From Fidelibacterota bacterium (lineage in GTDB: Bacteria > Fidelibacterota > Fidelibacteria > Fidelibacterales > Fidelibacteraceae), in assembly GCA_028718545.1 (NCBI GenBank), contig JAQULT010000001.1, forward strand, positions 27,766-91,765: a stretch of DNA of 64,000 bases, read 5' to 3'. The position numbers were made by a program, and so were the translations under genes. Below, in pieces: positions 1 through 7,492 of this stretch. Each line of letters opens with the position of its first letter. Position 1 is the stretch's first letter. The notes under the pieces were generated by a model. That model was not told the origin of the DNA, did no database searches, and was given only the letters and a program-made list of their open reading frames with translations.

Positions 1-127
1 ATGGATCACAAATTGTGGCTTGCCACGCGAAGCTCGAAGATTTCTGAGGATGGAATTATTTACATGTCCGTTCTTCGTTCATCCAGCGATGAACTTCGAA
101 GGGCACACTTCGCTCTTCGAGCGAAGT
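1..127. repeat. 127-bp direct repeat, copy 1
   Basis: Positions 1-127 are identical base for base to 428-554. The copy starts at the window edge, so it may extend further left. It contains the short inverted repeats described for copy 2, but its terminal hairpin keeps only 9 bp (107-115 with 119-127) because the sequence diverges after position 127. It lies just downstream of the minus-strand GIY-YIG gene, whose stop codon (127-129) touches its end. Confidence 0.95.
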
Positions 128-372
128 TAAGAGAGGAATCTTTTGTTTGAGAATGCTTTCCCAGAGCTTGATTTTAGATATCTTTCAAAACGCATTGCTT
201 TTAGTTTATCATTAAAAGCACAATACCATTCAATATTCCATGGTCGATATTGTGATGTGTGTTTACAATCACCTTGATTATGTGCTGTTAATCTCATTCT
301 CAGATCTTTGGTATAACCTGTATAGGTTCTATTTGGATTAATTTTACTTCTCAAAATGTAGACATAGTACAT
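127..372 (-). CDS. Small GIY-YIG endonuclease-domain protein (UPF0213/YhbQ-like)
   Basis: An 81-residue single-domain protein. It opens with MYYVYIL and has TYTGYT about 15 residues later, which together form the GIY-YIG core. Further on are an Arg in the first helix (LRMRLTAHN) and the conserved glutamate in RFERYLK. These are the hallmarks of the stand-alone GIY-YIG family, small nucleases of mostly unknown target that are numerous in Bacteroidota-type genomes. It reads away from the tmRNA gene, is preceded by repeat copy 2 and is followed directly by repeat copy 1. The arrangement suggests a mobile or amplifying leader-plus-nuclease unit; this is inference. The length is normal for the family. 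The start is the ATG at 370-372; no strong ribosome binding site is visible. Confidence 0.85.
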   Translation of the reverse strand: MYYVYILRSKINPNRTYTGYTKDLRMRLTAHNQGDCKHTSQYRPWNIEWYCAFNDKLKAMRFERYLKSSSGKAFSNKRFLS

Positions 373-427
373 GTAGGAATATATTTGAAAGAATTTATAA
401 TTTCATTGGATTGTTTTTGAGTGTGAT

Positions 428-554
428 ATGGATCACAAATTGTGGCTTGCCACGCGAAGCTCGAAGATTTCTGAGGATGGAATTATTTACATGTCCGTTC
501 TTCGTTCATCCAGCGATGAACTTCGAAGGGCACACTTCGCTCTTCGAGCGAAGT
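428..554. repeat. 127-bp direct repeat, copy 2
   Basis: Identical to 1-127, at a distance of 427 bp. It sits between the GIY-YIG gene (upstream side of that gene) and the 3' end of the tmRNA gene. It is dense in inverted repeats: GTTCATC/GATGAAC at 504-510 and 515-521 with a CAGC loop, the palindrome CTTCGAAG at 521-528, and a long terminal hairpin at 531-557. Such a structured segment could act at the RNA level as a leader or processing signal, or at the DNA level as a nuclease or transposition target. Confidence 0.95.
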
Positions 555-557
555 GTG
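531..557. other. Perfect 12-bp hairpin overlapping the tmRNA 3' end
   Basis: CACACTTCGCTC (531-542) pairs with GAGCGAAGTGTG (546-557) around a 3-nt loop. The right arm runs two bases into the tmRNA gene, so the ssrA 3' end lies at the base of the stem. It could serve as a 3'-processing or termination structure for the minus-strand tmRNA, although no T-tract follows. Confidence 0.6.
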
Positions 558-905
558 GAGGTGCCGGGAATCGAACCCGGGTCCAAAGCGGAGATCCCCC
601 TGCTTTCTACGTGTGTAGGCAGTTGAAGGGTCTTGGTCGTCCCGGCTCAAATACCAAAACGCGGAACGACGCAGATCACAGTGTTTAACAGGATCTCCGT
701 GATCAAAAGATCCTGCGAGTCCGTGAAACGGCGCTCAATCCGGACCCACAGACAAAGCCCGGTTGAACGGCTGCGCGTTTAATTACGCAGCGTATGCAAA
801 ATTATCTGCATTTAAATTTAGCTCAGATTGATTAACGTGGATTCCTGAATACCACGACACGCTTACAAGACGACCTGTCCGCCCTGTCGAAACCTTTACA
901 CCCCC
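556..905 (-). ncRNA. ssrA: tmRNA (transfer-messenger RNA)
   Basis: Read on the minus strand, the gene begins GGGGGTGTAAAGGTTTCGAC, the classic tmRNA 5' end, and ends with a T-arm GGGTTCGATTCCC and acceptor CACCTCC plus discriminator A. The 5' GGGGGUG and 3' CACCUCC pair over 7 bp with one G-U. The internal segment ACGTAGAAAGC is the usual 3'-domain motif. An open frame ending at the stop at 783-785 would give a proteolysis tag with C-terminus ADNFAYAA; the resume codon is uncertain. CCA is not encoded, since the next bases are CAC. tmRNA rescues stalled ribosomes and marks the nascent chain for proteolysis. Confidence 0.95.
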
Positions 906-922
906 ATGTCAAAAAGCGCATC

Positions 923-951
923 AATATACTCTTATACAAAGCATTTGTCAA
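923..951 (-). promoter_or_regulatory. Promoter of ssrA
   Basis: On the minus strand TTGACA (946-951) and TATATT (923-928) are separated by exactly 17 bp. Transcription would begin near 916, leaving about ten bases of leader to be removed before the mature tmRNA 5' end at 905. Confidence 0.8.
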
Positions 952-1105
952 TCTGTTGCTGAAAATTTTATTTATCCGGTTTTTCTTTAGACATTATCGA
1001 AAAAAAAAAACAATAAAAATATTACAAAATATTCTCTATATTAAAAGTTCAATCCTGAAAAGGGATGTATTGATGATGAACAAAAAGCAAAAAGGAAGAA
1101 CAACG

Positions 1106-2983
1106 ATGAAAGGAATTGCAATCTTGACCGTGTCGTTCGCAATCTTATTCAGCAGCGCTCTTGCCGCTGGGACCGCGGAAGAAGGGAAACGCATTCCCAC
1201 GCGCGAGGAGATCGAAGAACAGTATCGCTGGAACCTGGGCGATATTTATGCCGATGCCGAAACCTGGGAAGCGGATTTCGCCGAAGTAGAAGCAAAGATG
1301 GAAAAGATCAAAGATTTCCGGGGAAAACTGGGAAAATCGGCTTCGAATCTTGAGCAATGCCTGCTGATGTCGGAAAATCTCGAACGCAAGCTCGATAACA
1401 TGTATATCTATGCCCATATGCTGAAAGATCAGGATACCAAGAATACCGACAGCCAGGCGCTGGCGAACCGTATAGCCGCCCTGAACCAGCGTTATTATCA
1501 GGAACGTGCTTTCCTTTGGCCGGAAATTCAGGAGATTCCCGAGCGTAAACTGTTCCGTTTTATTGATTCCTCGCCTTTTCTGCAGCAGTACCGGCAACCT
1601 TTCACCGATATGATCCGCCAGAAAGCGCATATTCTTTCCGAACGCGAAGAGGAACTGCTGGCAATGGCGGGAAATATGAGCAGTGAATTCGGCAACATTC
1701 GCGAAGCACTGACCCAGGCGGACATTGTTTTTCCGAAGGTCCGCGACGGGAACGGCGAACTTATCGAGCTTTCCTATGCCCGTTATTCGCTCTTGCTGCG
1801 CTCAATGGACCCGAAAGTCCGCCGGGAAGCTTTCCTCGCGATGTACGGTACCTTTGATAAATTCAAGAACACCAGTGCCGCGACTTATCGCGGATCGGTC
1901 AAAAAAGATATTTTCTATGCAAAAGCCCGCGGTTACGACAGCTGTATCCGTATGTCCCTCGATGCCGATAATGTCCCGGTAGAGGTTTATGACAATCTGA
2001 TCTCCACTACGCATGAATATCTGGATCCGCTGCACCGTCTCCTGAATCTGCGTAAAAAAATGATGGGAGTCAAAGAGCTGCATCTTTACGATACCAGCGT
2101 ACCGCTGGTCAAGGCCTCCGACAAGCGCTATACCTACGAAGAAGCCAAAAAGCTGATTATCGAAGCGCTGGAAATCATGGGTCCTCAGTTCCAGTCCGAT
2201 GCGGAAAAAGCACTGAATTCCCGTTGGGTGGATGTGTATGAAACCCGCAATAAACGTTCCGGAGCCTATTCCTGGGGCGCTTACGACACACACCCCTATA
2301 TGCTGATGAACTTTAACGGCACACTGGACAATGTCTTTACGCTTATCCACGAGTTGGGACACTCCCTGCACAGTTACTATACCAATCAGACTCAGCCTTA
2401 CGCTACCGCCAATTACACCCTCTTTGTCGCTGAAGTGGCTTCGACCTTTCTGGAAAATATTTTAATGGACCACATGCTCAAGACGGTTGAAGACAAAGAA
2501 CTGAAACTGGCCTTGCTGAATCAATGGGCGGAAAATATTGAAGGGACTCTGTACACCCAGGTGCTTTTTGCGGAGTTTGAACGCGAAGCCCACCGTATCG
2601 CCGAGGAAGGCGTTCCGCTGACGGTCGAAACCCTGAATAATACTTATTTCGATATTCTAAAATCCTTCTATGAAGGTGTTCTGGTCCTGGATCCGGAATA
2701 CGCAGTGACCTGGAGCCGCATCCCGCATTTCTTCCGGCAATTCTATGTATACAAATACGCGACCAGTATCAGCGCCTCCACGGCCCTTAGCCGGAAAGTA
2801 CTCGACGGCGAACCGGGTGCGATGGACCGTTATATGCAGTTTCTGCACAGCGGTTCCAGTGACTACCCCATTGAACTTCTGAAGCTGGCCGGCGTCGATA
2901 TGTCCACTCCGGAGCCGGTTGCGGAAACCCTGCAACTCTTTGACAGTATTGTCAGCCAGATGGAAGCGCTGATCGAAGAATGA
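1106..2983 (+). CDS. pepF: Secreted oligoendopeptidase F (peptidase family M3)
   Basis: A zinc metallopeptidase of 625 residues that cleaves oligopeptides. The M3 signature HELGH lies at residues 415-419, with the third zinc-ligand region in FVAEVASTFLEN about 25 residues later. The PepF N-terminal helical domain and the C-terminal substrate-clamping region are both present, giving normal family length. The chosen start (1106) has an AAGGAAGA ribosome binding site and yields a signal peptide (KGIAILTVSFAILFSSALAA). The same frame is open back to 956, with alternative starts at 1073 and 1076. Most PepF proteins are cytoplasmic, so the apparent export is notable. A terminator follows, so it is probably monocistronic. 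Confidence 0.93.
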   Translation: MKGIAILTVSFAILFSSALAAGTAEEGKRIPTREEIEEQYRWNLGDIYADAETWEADFAEVEAKMEKIKDFRGKLGKSASNLEQCLLMSENLERKLDNMYIYAHMLKDQDTKNTDSQALANRIAALNQRYYQERAFLWPEIQEIPERKLFRFIDSSPFLQQYRQPFTDMIRQKAHILSEREEELLAMAGNMSSEFGNIREALTQADIVFPKVRDGNGELIELSYARYSLLLRSMDPKVRREAFLAMYGTFDKFKNTSAATYRGSVKKDIFYAKARGYDSCIRMSLDADNVPVEVYDNLISTTHEYLDPLHRLLNLRKKMMGVKELHLYDTSVPLVKASDKRYTYEEAKKLIIEALEIMGPQFQSDAEKALNSRWVDVYETRNKRSGAYSWGAYDTHPYMLMNFNGTLDNVFTLIHELGHSLHSYYTNQTQPYATANYTLFVAEVASTFLENILMDHMLKTVEDKELKLALLNQWAENIEGTLYTQVLFAEFEREAHRIAEEGVPLTVETLNNTYFDILKSFYEGVLVLDPEYAVTWSRIPHFFRQFYVYKYATSISASTALSRKVLDGEPGAMDRYMQFLHSGSSDYPIELLKLAGVDMSTPEPVAETLQLFDSIVSQMEALIEE

Positions 2984-3013
2984 TTTTCCGGATACGATTA
3001 CATCAATTAATTC

Positions 3014-3046
3014 AAGATCCCGTAAAAAGATTTACGGGATCTTTCA
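3014..3046 (+). terminator. Intrinsic terminator after pepF
   Basis: A perfect 13-bp stem (3014-3026 with 3031-3043) with a four-base AAGA loop sits 30 bp after the pepF stop. The T-run is short. Confidence 0.65.
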
Positions 3047-3069
3047 CTTATTAACGATGAGGTGCAACA

Positions 3070-3894
3070 ATGAAAATTCGCTGGATGATGCTGGTACTTG
3101 TTCTTTTCACATCGGCAGCTTTTGCCCAGGAAGAGGAGCTCCCCTGGAAAAAAGGCGGACAAGGCGCCGTGAATTTTTCACAGACCGCTCTGAGCAACTG
3201 GTCGGGCGGCGGTTTGAATGCGCTGTCACTGAATAGTTTTATCAGCTTTTTTGCCAATTACAAACAGGATAAACTTAGCTGGGACAATACACTGGACCTT
3301 GCCTACGGGATCGTCAATCAGGGTGGAAGTGTCCAGAAAACGGACGATAAGTTCGATCTTGCATCAAAATTCGGCTACACAGCTTTCGGCAAGTGGAATT
3401 ATTCCGGAATTCTGGCGTTCAAAACTCAAATGACCCGCGGATACGCCGATACCATCAAGATATCTTCTTTTGCAGCACCTGCCTACATGCAGATCGCGGC
3501 CGGGATGGAATATAAGCCCAACGACGATATTAGCATGAATATTTCGCCCCTTAGCGGAAAAATGACGCTGGTGCTGGATCCGGATCTCGCCTCCGCCGGC
3601 AGTTACGGATTGGCGCCGGGACAGAAGACGCGCGGCGAATTTGGGGCCTATGCAAAAATTCAGTTCCGCAAAACCCTCGTTGAAAACGTGGTGTTCCAGA
3701 CAAAATGCGATTTCTTTATGAATTATCTTGAAAATCAGCAATTCATTGATGTGAACTGGGACATTTTACTGGCAATGAAGATCAATAAATTCCTCTCCGC
3801 CAGTATCAGCACCCAAATGGTATATGATCAGGATTACAGTGCAAAACTGCAGTTCAAAGAGACGCTGGGCATTGGCCTTTCCTTTTCTTTCTGA
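3070..3894 (+). CDS. DUF3078 exported protein
   Basis: A 274-residue protein with a clear signal peptide ending AFAQ. It then carries the WKKGGQGAVNFSQTALSNWSGGG opening region (the W-x(n)-G-x-N-F-S-Q-x-x-L-x-N-W-x-x-G-G pattern) typical of DUF3078 proteins of Bacteroidota-like bacteria. The remainder alternates hydrophobic residues and ends with Phe, as expected for an outer-membrane beta-barrel. The function of the family is unknown. A GAGGTG ribosome binding site precedes ATG 3070. It is followed at 27 bp by the cupin gene on the same strand. Confidence 0.8.
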   Translation: MKIRWMMLVLVLFTSAAFAQEEELPWKKGGQGAVNFSQTALSNWSGGGLNALSLNSFISFFANYKQDKLSWDNTLDLAYGIVNQGGSVQKTDDKFDLASKFGYTAFGKWNYSGILAFKTQMTRGYADTIKISSFAAPAYMQIAAGMEYKPNDDISMNISPLSGKMTLVLDPDLASAGSYGLAPGQKTRGEFGAYAKIQFRKTLVENVVFQTKCDFFMNYLENQQFIDVNWDILLAMKINKFLSASISTQMVYDQDYSAKLQFKETLGIGLSFSF

Positions 3895-3921
3895 TCCCGG
3901 ACTAGCGAAAGGAGTTCGACA

Positions 3922-4272
3922 ATGATTATCAGATCACTTTACGCCGTACCTGAAAAAAAGCTGGATTTGCAGGGAGCACAGGGCGTGTCGCGCCGGGTTC
4001 CGATCGGGAGACAGGAACAGGTCCCGAATTTTTCTTTCCGGGTCTTTACCCTGGAGGCGCTGGGTCACACGCCATATCATGCGCACGAATCCGAACACGT
4101 CAACTATATTATCCGCGGCAAAGGCGCACTGAAAGACGAACACGGTAACTTGCATCCCGTGCAGGAAGGCGATTTCTGCCTGATTTATCCGAATGAAAAA
4201 CATCAGTTTCGCAATCTGTCGGATAGCGAAGCGTTCGTATTTATCTGTGCCGTAATGAAAGCGTATGAATAA
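3922..4272 (+). CDS. Single-domain cupin protein
   Basis: A 116-residue small beta-barrel of the cupin_2 type. The first metal-binding motif reads HAHESEH at residues 53-59, and the second (GDFCLIYPNEKHQFRN) supplies His94. These residues normally bind Fe, Mn or Zn. Small cupins include sugar isomerases, dioxygenases and sensory proteins, and nothing here decides between them. A strong AAAGGAG ribosome binding site precedes the ATG, and the next gene starts 9 bp after the stop, so it is probably co-transcribed with the carboxypeptidase. Confidence 0.85.
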   Translation: MIIRSLYAVPEKKLDLQGAQGVSRRVPIGRQEQVPNFSFRVFTLEALGHTPYHAHESEHVNYIIRGKGALKDEHGNLHPVQEGDFCLIYPNEKHQFRNLSDSEAFVFICAVMKAYE

Positions 4273-4281
4273 GGAGCGAGC

Positions 4282-5766
4282 ATGAAACGGTGGATCGTAA
4301 TTCTGCTTGTCACAGGACTGTTCTTTTCCTGCGCAACAAGCACGCAGAGCATCCGGAAAAAGGGGGATGCGGATTTTAACCGGACAATGAAAAGCATTGA
4401 CGCCCTGGTCCGCGACGAGGTATTCGCACATGCGCACTGGGGAATCATGATCAAATCTCTGGACAGCGGGGATATCTGGTATACGCGGAATGAAAAGCGT
4501 CTGTTTATGCCTGCTTCCAATAATAAGATCCCGACTGCGGCGGCAGCTTTGCAGATGCTGGGACCGGAATTCCGCTTTACCACAGAGCTGTTAAGCAAGG
4601 GGAGCGTGAGCAAGGGAACGCTGAACGGTGACCTTGTTGTATGGAGCAACGGCGATCCTACGCTCTATGAGCGTTACATTGAAGATTCCCGCGCCGTTTT
4701 TTACCAGTGGGCCGAGGCATTGAAAGCGCAGGGTATCCGCAGTATCAACGGAAATATCATTGCCGACGACAATGCCTTCGATGAAGACTATCTGGGATCC
4801 GGCTGGGCCTGGGATTATCTGCAGGTCTGGTACGCCGCTCAATTCGGCGCCTTGCAGTTAAATGAAAACTATGTGGACGTCAAGATCGTCGCTCCCGCAA
4901 CCAAAGAAGGGAAGATTCAGCTGATCCCCAATATCCCGAGTTCCTATTACCGCCTGATCGATGAGATTGAGATCGTGGATCAGGGCAGGAACTCCGTCTG
5001 GATGGAACGTGACTTCTTTTCCAATGAAATTATCTTTAAAGGACGTCTGCAAACCGGTTCCGACACCCTGGAACTTTCGCCGACAATCCATAATCCCAGT
5101 CTTTTCTATGTCCACGTATTAAAGGAAGTGCTCACCGAACAGGGGATTCAAGTCCTGGGGGATGCCCTAGATTGCGATGATATTCCCGCATGGGTCCACG
5201 CTCCGGGGGACAAGGGTTACCGCGTACTGGCAAACTATGCTTCCGTCCCCTTGAGCGAGGTGCTGACCCGCTTAATGAAACGCAGCCAGAATATGTATGC
5301 CGAAACCCTGCCGCGCCTGATCGCCTGGCAGGAAAAGGGCAAAGGATCCATATCGCTTGCCCGGGGTATGCTGGATTCTCTGTTTGTTCCCTTTGGCGTT
5401 GAACCCGCTTCCTGGGTTTATGCCGACGGTTCCGGATTGAGCCGTTACGATTATATCAGTCCGGAGATCCTGGTCAGGATCCTCGAAGGAATGTATCGAA
5501 GTGAATACAAAGATATCTGGATGAGCACATTCCCGGTTGCCGGCGTGGACGGAACCTTAAGGAACCGTATGAAAGGCAGTCCTGCGGAAGGGAAGGCGCT
5601 GGGAAAAACCGGAACCATTGCCAATGTACGCGGCCTGAGCGGTTACATCCGCACAGTATCCGGAGAGAATGTGGTTTATTCCTTTCTGGTGAACGGGCAT
5701 ATTGTGAGCGGTGCCGAGAACGAGCGGATCACGGACAGCATTCTGAACTTGATTGCAGATTTATAA
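4282..5766 (+). CDS. dacB: D-alanyl-D-alanine carboxypeptidase/endopeptidase (PBP4 type, peptidase S13)
   Basis: A 494-residue low-molecular-weight penicillin-binding protein that trims or opens peptidoglycan peptide cross-links. All three active-site motifs are present: SNNK at residues 79-82, SQN at 335-337 and KTG at 442-444, in the S13 spacing with the large insertion between motifs one and two. The N-terminus is a lipoprotein signal with lipobox FFSC (Cys17), so it should be anchored in a membrane facing the periplasm. An AAGGAG ribosome binding site precedes the start. Confidence 0.93.
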   Translation: MKRWIVILLVTGLFFSCATSTQSIRKKGDADFNRTMKSIDALVRDEVFAHAHWGIMIKSLDSGDIWYTRNEKRLFMPASNNKIPTAAAALQMLGPEFRFTTELLSKGSVSKGTLNGDLVVWSNGDPTLYERYIEDSRAVFYQWAEALKAQGIRSINGNIIADDNAFDEDYLGSGWAWDYLQVWYAAQFGALQLNENYVDVKIVAPATKEGKIQLIPNIPSSYYRLIDEIEIVDQGRNSVWMERDFFSNEIIFKGRLQTGSDTLELSPTIHNPSLFYVHVLKEVLTEQGIQVLGDALDCDDIPAWVHAPGDKGYRVLANYASVPLSEVLTRLMKRSQNMYAETLPRLIAWQEKGKGSISLARGMLDSLFVPFGVEPASWVYADGSGLSRYDYISPEILVRILEGMYRSEYKDIWMSTFPVAGVDGTLRNRMKGSPAEGKALGKTGTIANVRGLSGYIRTVSGENVVYSFLVNGHIVSGAENERITDSILNLIADL

Positions 5767-5844
5767 TACATTTTAGGGATTTATTATAAGAAACGGGGAC
5801 CGTATTTCCTGAAATATTTAAGATATTGGATTATTGAGCCGATT

Positions 5845-7374
5845 TTATGACTTTTCGGCTGTAGTATCCGCCAGGGGAAAACTTACCGTAAAAGTACTGC
5901 CTTTTTCATATTCGCTGCGGATTCCGATACCGCCGCCGTATTCGTCCACGATTTTCTTCAGAATGGTCATCCCCAGTCCGGTGCCGCTGATATTGCGGGT
6001 ATAGCGGTTCTTGGCGCGGAAGAATTCCTCGTATAGACGCGGAATATCTTCTTCCTTAATACCGATACCGGTATCCTCGATCTCAAAGAAAGCACGGTTA
6101 TCGGCGCGGTAAGCCCGGATGCGGATAGTACCCTTTTCTTTATTGTACTTGATGGCATTGGAGATCAGGTTGGTATAAACCCGCCGGATCTCTTCACGGT
6201 CCGCCCGGATAAAAAGATCGTTCTGGATCTGAGTTTCAACATTGATCCCGCGTTCACGGATATTGCTCTGGAAGAATTCAAGGGTTTCCTCGAGCAAACT
6301 GCCGGCATCAAAGCGTTCGATCTCGCGGCGCAGGGTTTTGGCGTCCATACGGAAAATATTCAACAGATCCTGCAGCAGCGCCAGCATCGCATTGCTGCGT
6401 TCCAGGGTACGCTGCAGGTATTGATCGTACATATCCTGATTTTCACCGAGATCTTTATTAATGATCATTTCCAGATAGCTTTTTATTGCACCCAGCGGCG
6501 CTTTCAGCTCGTGCGCTACCATATTGATGAATTCGGATTTTGACAGTTCCAGGGCTTTCAGCTCAGAAACATCACGCAATACCGATACGCTTCCCAGCAG
6601 GTTCCCCCGATCGTCAAGAATGGGAGTAGTATTGGCAAGAATAACCAGTTTTGCCGGCGGTTCAATTACGATTTCCTCTTTGATGGAACAGCTGGAATTG
6701 GGATTTTCCAGGACACTGCGGATCTGTTTCTGGAGTTTACGCGGCAGCAGATCAAAAATATTCTCTCCGGGATTGATCTCACGCTGAATGCCGACCAGCT
6801 GATGAAAACGCGGATTGATGAAAATGGTCTCCCGCAGCTGATTGACGATCATAAGGCCGTCGTCAATGGAATCGATCACGGAACGCAGACGGGATTGTTC
6901 TTCGGCAATGGCCGTCAGGCTTTTTTCTTTTTCTTCTTTCAGCCGGCGCGCTTCCTGGATATACCAGCGCCGTTCCAGAGCACGGGGTATCAGCCGTTCA
7001 AGCTTATCGTTCCTCAGGGGTTTCTTTAAAAAATCGTAACCCCCGATGTGCGCGGAACGCATGATCGTGTCAATATCGGGATCCTCGTCGATCATCACAC
7101 AGATCGCCTCGGGATAGGTTTTCAATACTTCGGAAAGGACTTCCAGTCCATGGCGGTCCGGCAAGCGGCAGTCGATAAAGTAAAGATCGTATTCTTTCAA
7201 AAGGGCTCTTTTAAGTCCCGTTGAAGCGTGTGTTTCAATATCCAGGGTATAATGGAACGAAACGACCTGCTTGATACTGTCGATGACCCGCTGATCATGT
7301 TCGATCAGCAGGATATTTGCACCTGTCAGCAACATGATGAAAAATAGGATTATTTTTTGTAAAAACACAGACAT
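5845..7374 (-). CDS. Receiver-PAS-histidine kinase hybrid sensor
   Basis: A 509-residue protein with an unusual domain order. A receiver domain comes first (acidic pair at E25/D27, phospho-acceptor D68, Lys near 117), then a linker helix, a PAS domain (about 160-270), a HisKA domain with H288 in MVAHELKAPL, and a HATPase domain with N, G1 (DTGIGI) and G2 (GTGLGM) boxes. No real membrane segment is apparent apart from a hydrophobic first 18 residues. These may be an artefact of an upstream start: Met14 (position 7335) directly precedes the receiver fold. Receiver-first kinases usually take phosphate from another kinase and tune their own activity. No partner regulator is nearby. It is divergent from lptD. 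Confidence 0.88.
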   Translation of the reverse strand: MSVFLQKIILFFIMLLTGANILLIEHDQRVIDSIKQVVSFHYTLDIETHASTGLKRALLKEYDLYFIDCRLPDRHGLEVLSEVLKTYPEAICVMIDEDPDIDTIMRSAHIGGYDFLKKPLRNDKLERLIPRALERRWYIQEARRLKEEKEKSLTAIAEEQSRLRSVIDSIDDGLMIVNQLRETIFINPRFHQLVGIQREINPGENIFDLLPRKLQKQIRSVLENPNSSCSIKEEIVIEPPAKLVILANTTPILDDRGNLLGSVSVLRDVSELKALELSKSEFINMVAHELKAPLGAIKSYLEMIINKDLGENQDMYDQYLQRTLERSNAMLALLQDLLNIFRMDAKTLRREIERFDAGSLLEETLEFFQSNIRERGINVETQIQNDLFIRADREEIRRVYTNLISNAIKYNKEKGTIRIRAYRADNRAFFEIEDTGIGIKEEDIPRLYEEFFRAKNRYTRNISGTGLGMTILKKIVDEYGGGIGIRSEYEKGSTFTVSFPLADTTAEKS

Positions 7375-7397
7375 TTTCCCGGGATTTCCCGGAAAAT
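7373..7397. other. Hairpin at the 5' end of the sensor kinase gene
   Basis: ATTTTCC (7373-7379) pairs with GGAAAAT (7391-7397), with an inner GGG/CCC pair (7381-7383, 7388-7390) and one bulged base. The annotated start codon of the kinase (7372-7374) overlaps its foot, so the structure either controls initiation or lies in the leader of a start at 7335. Confidence 0.4.
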
Positions 7398-7492
7398 GCG
7401 TTTCCCGGACGCGATAAACATGACAACAATCTTCTTTTTTATCAGAAAAGACATTATATTAAAAAATTTAATGGCAATGGAAACAAAACAGT

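Noticed and set aside
411-688. Two overlapping plus-strand open frames with VPGIEPGS/GAGNRTRV-like translations
   Set aside because: These translate the tmRNA 3' domain read backwards together with repeat copy 2; such peptides are well-known artefacts of tRNA-like genes.
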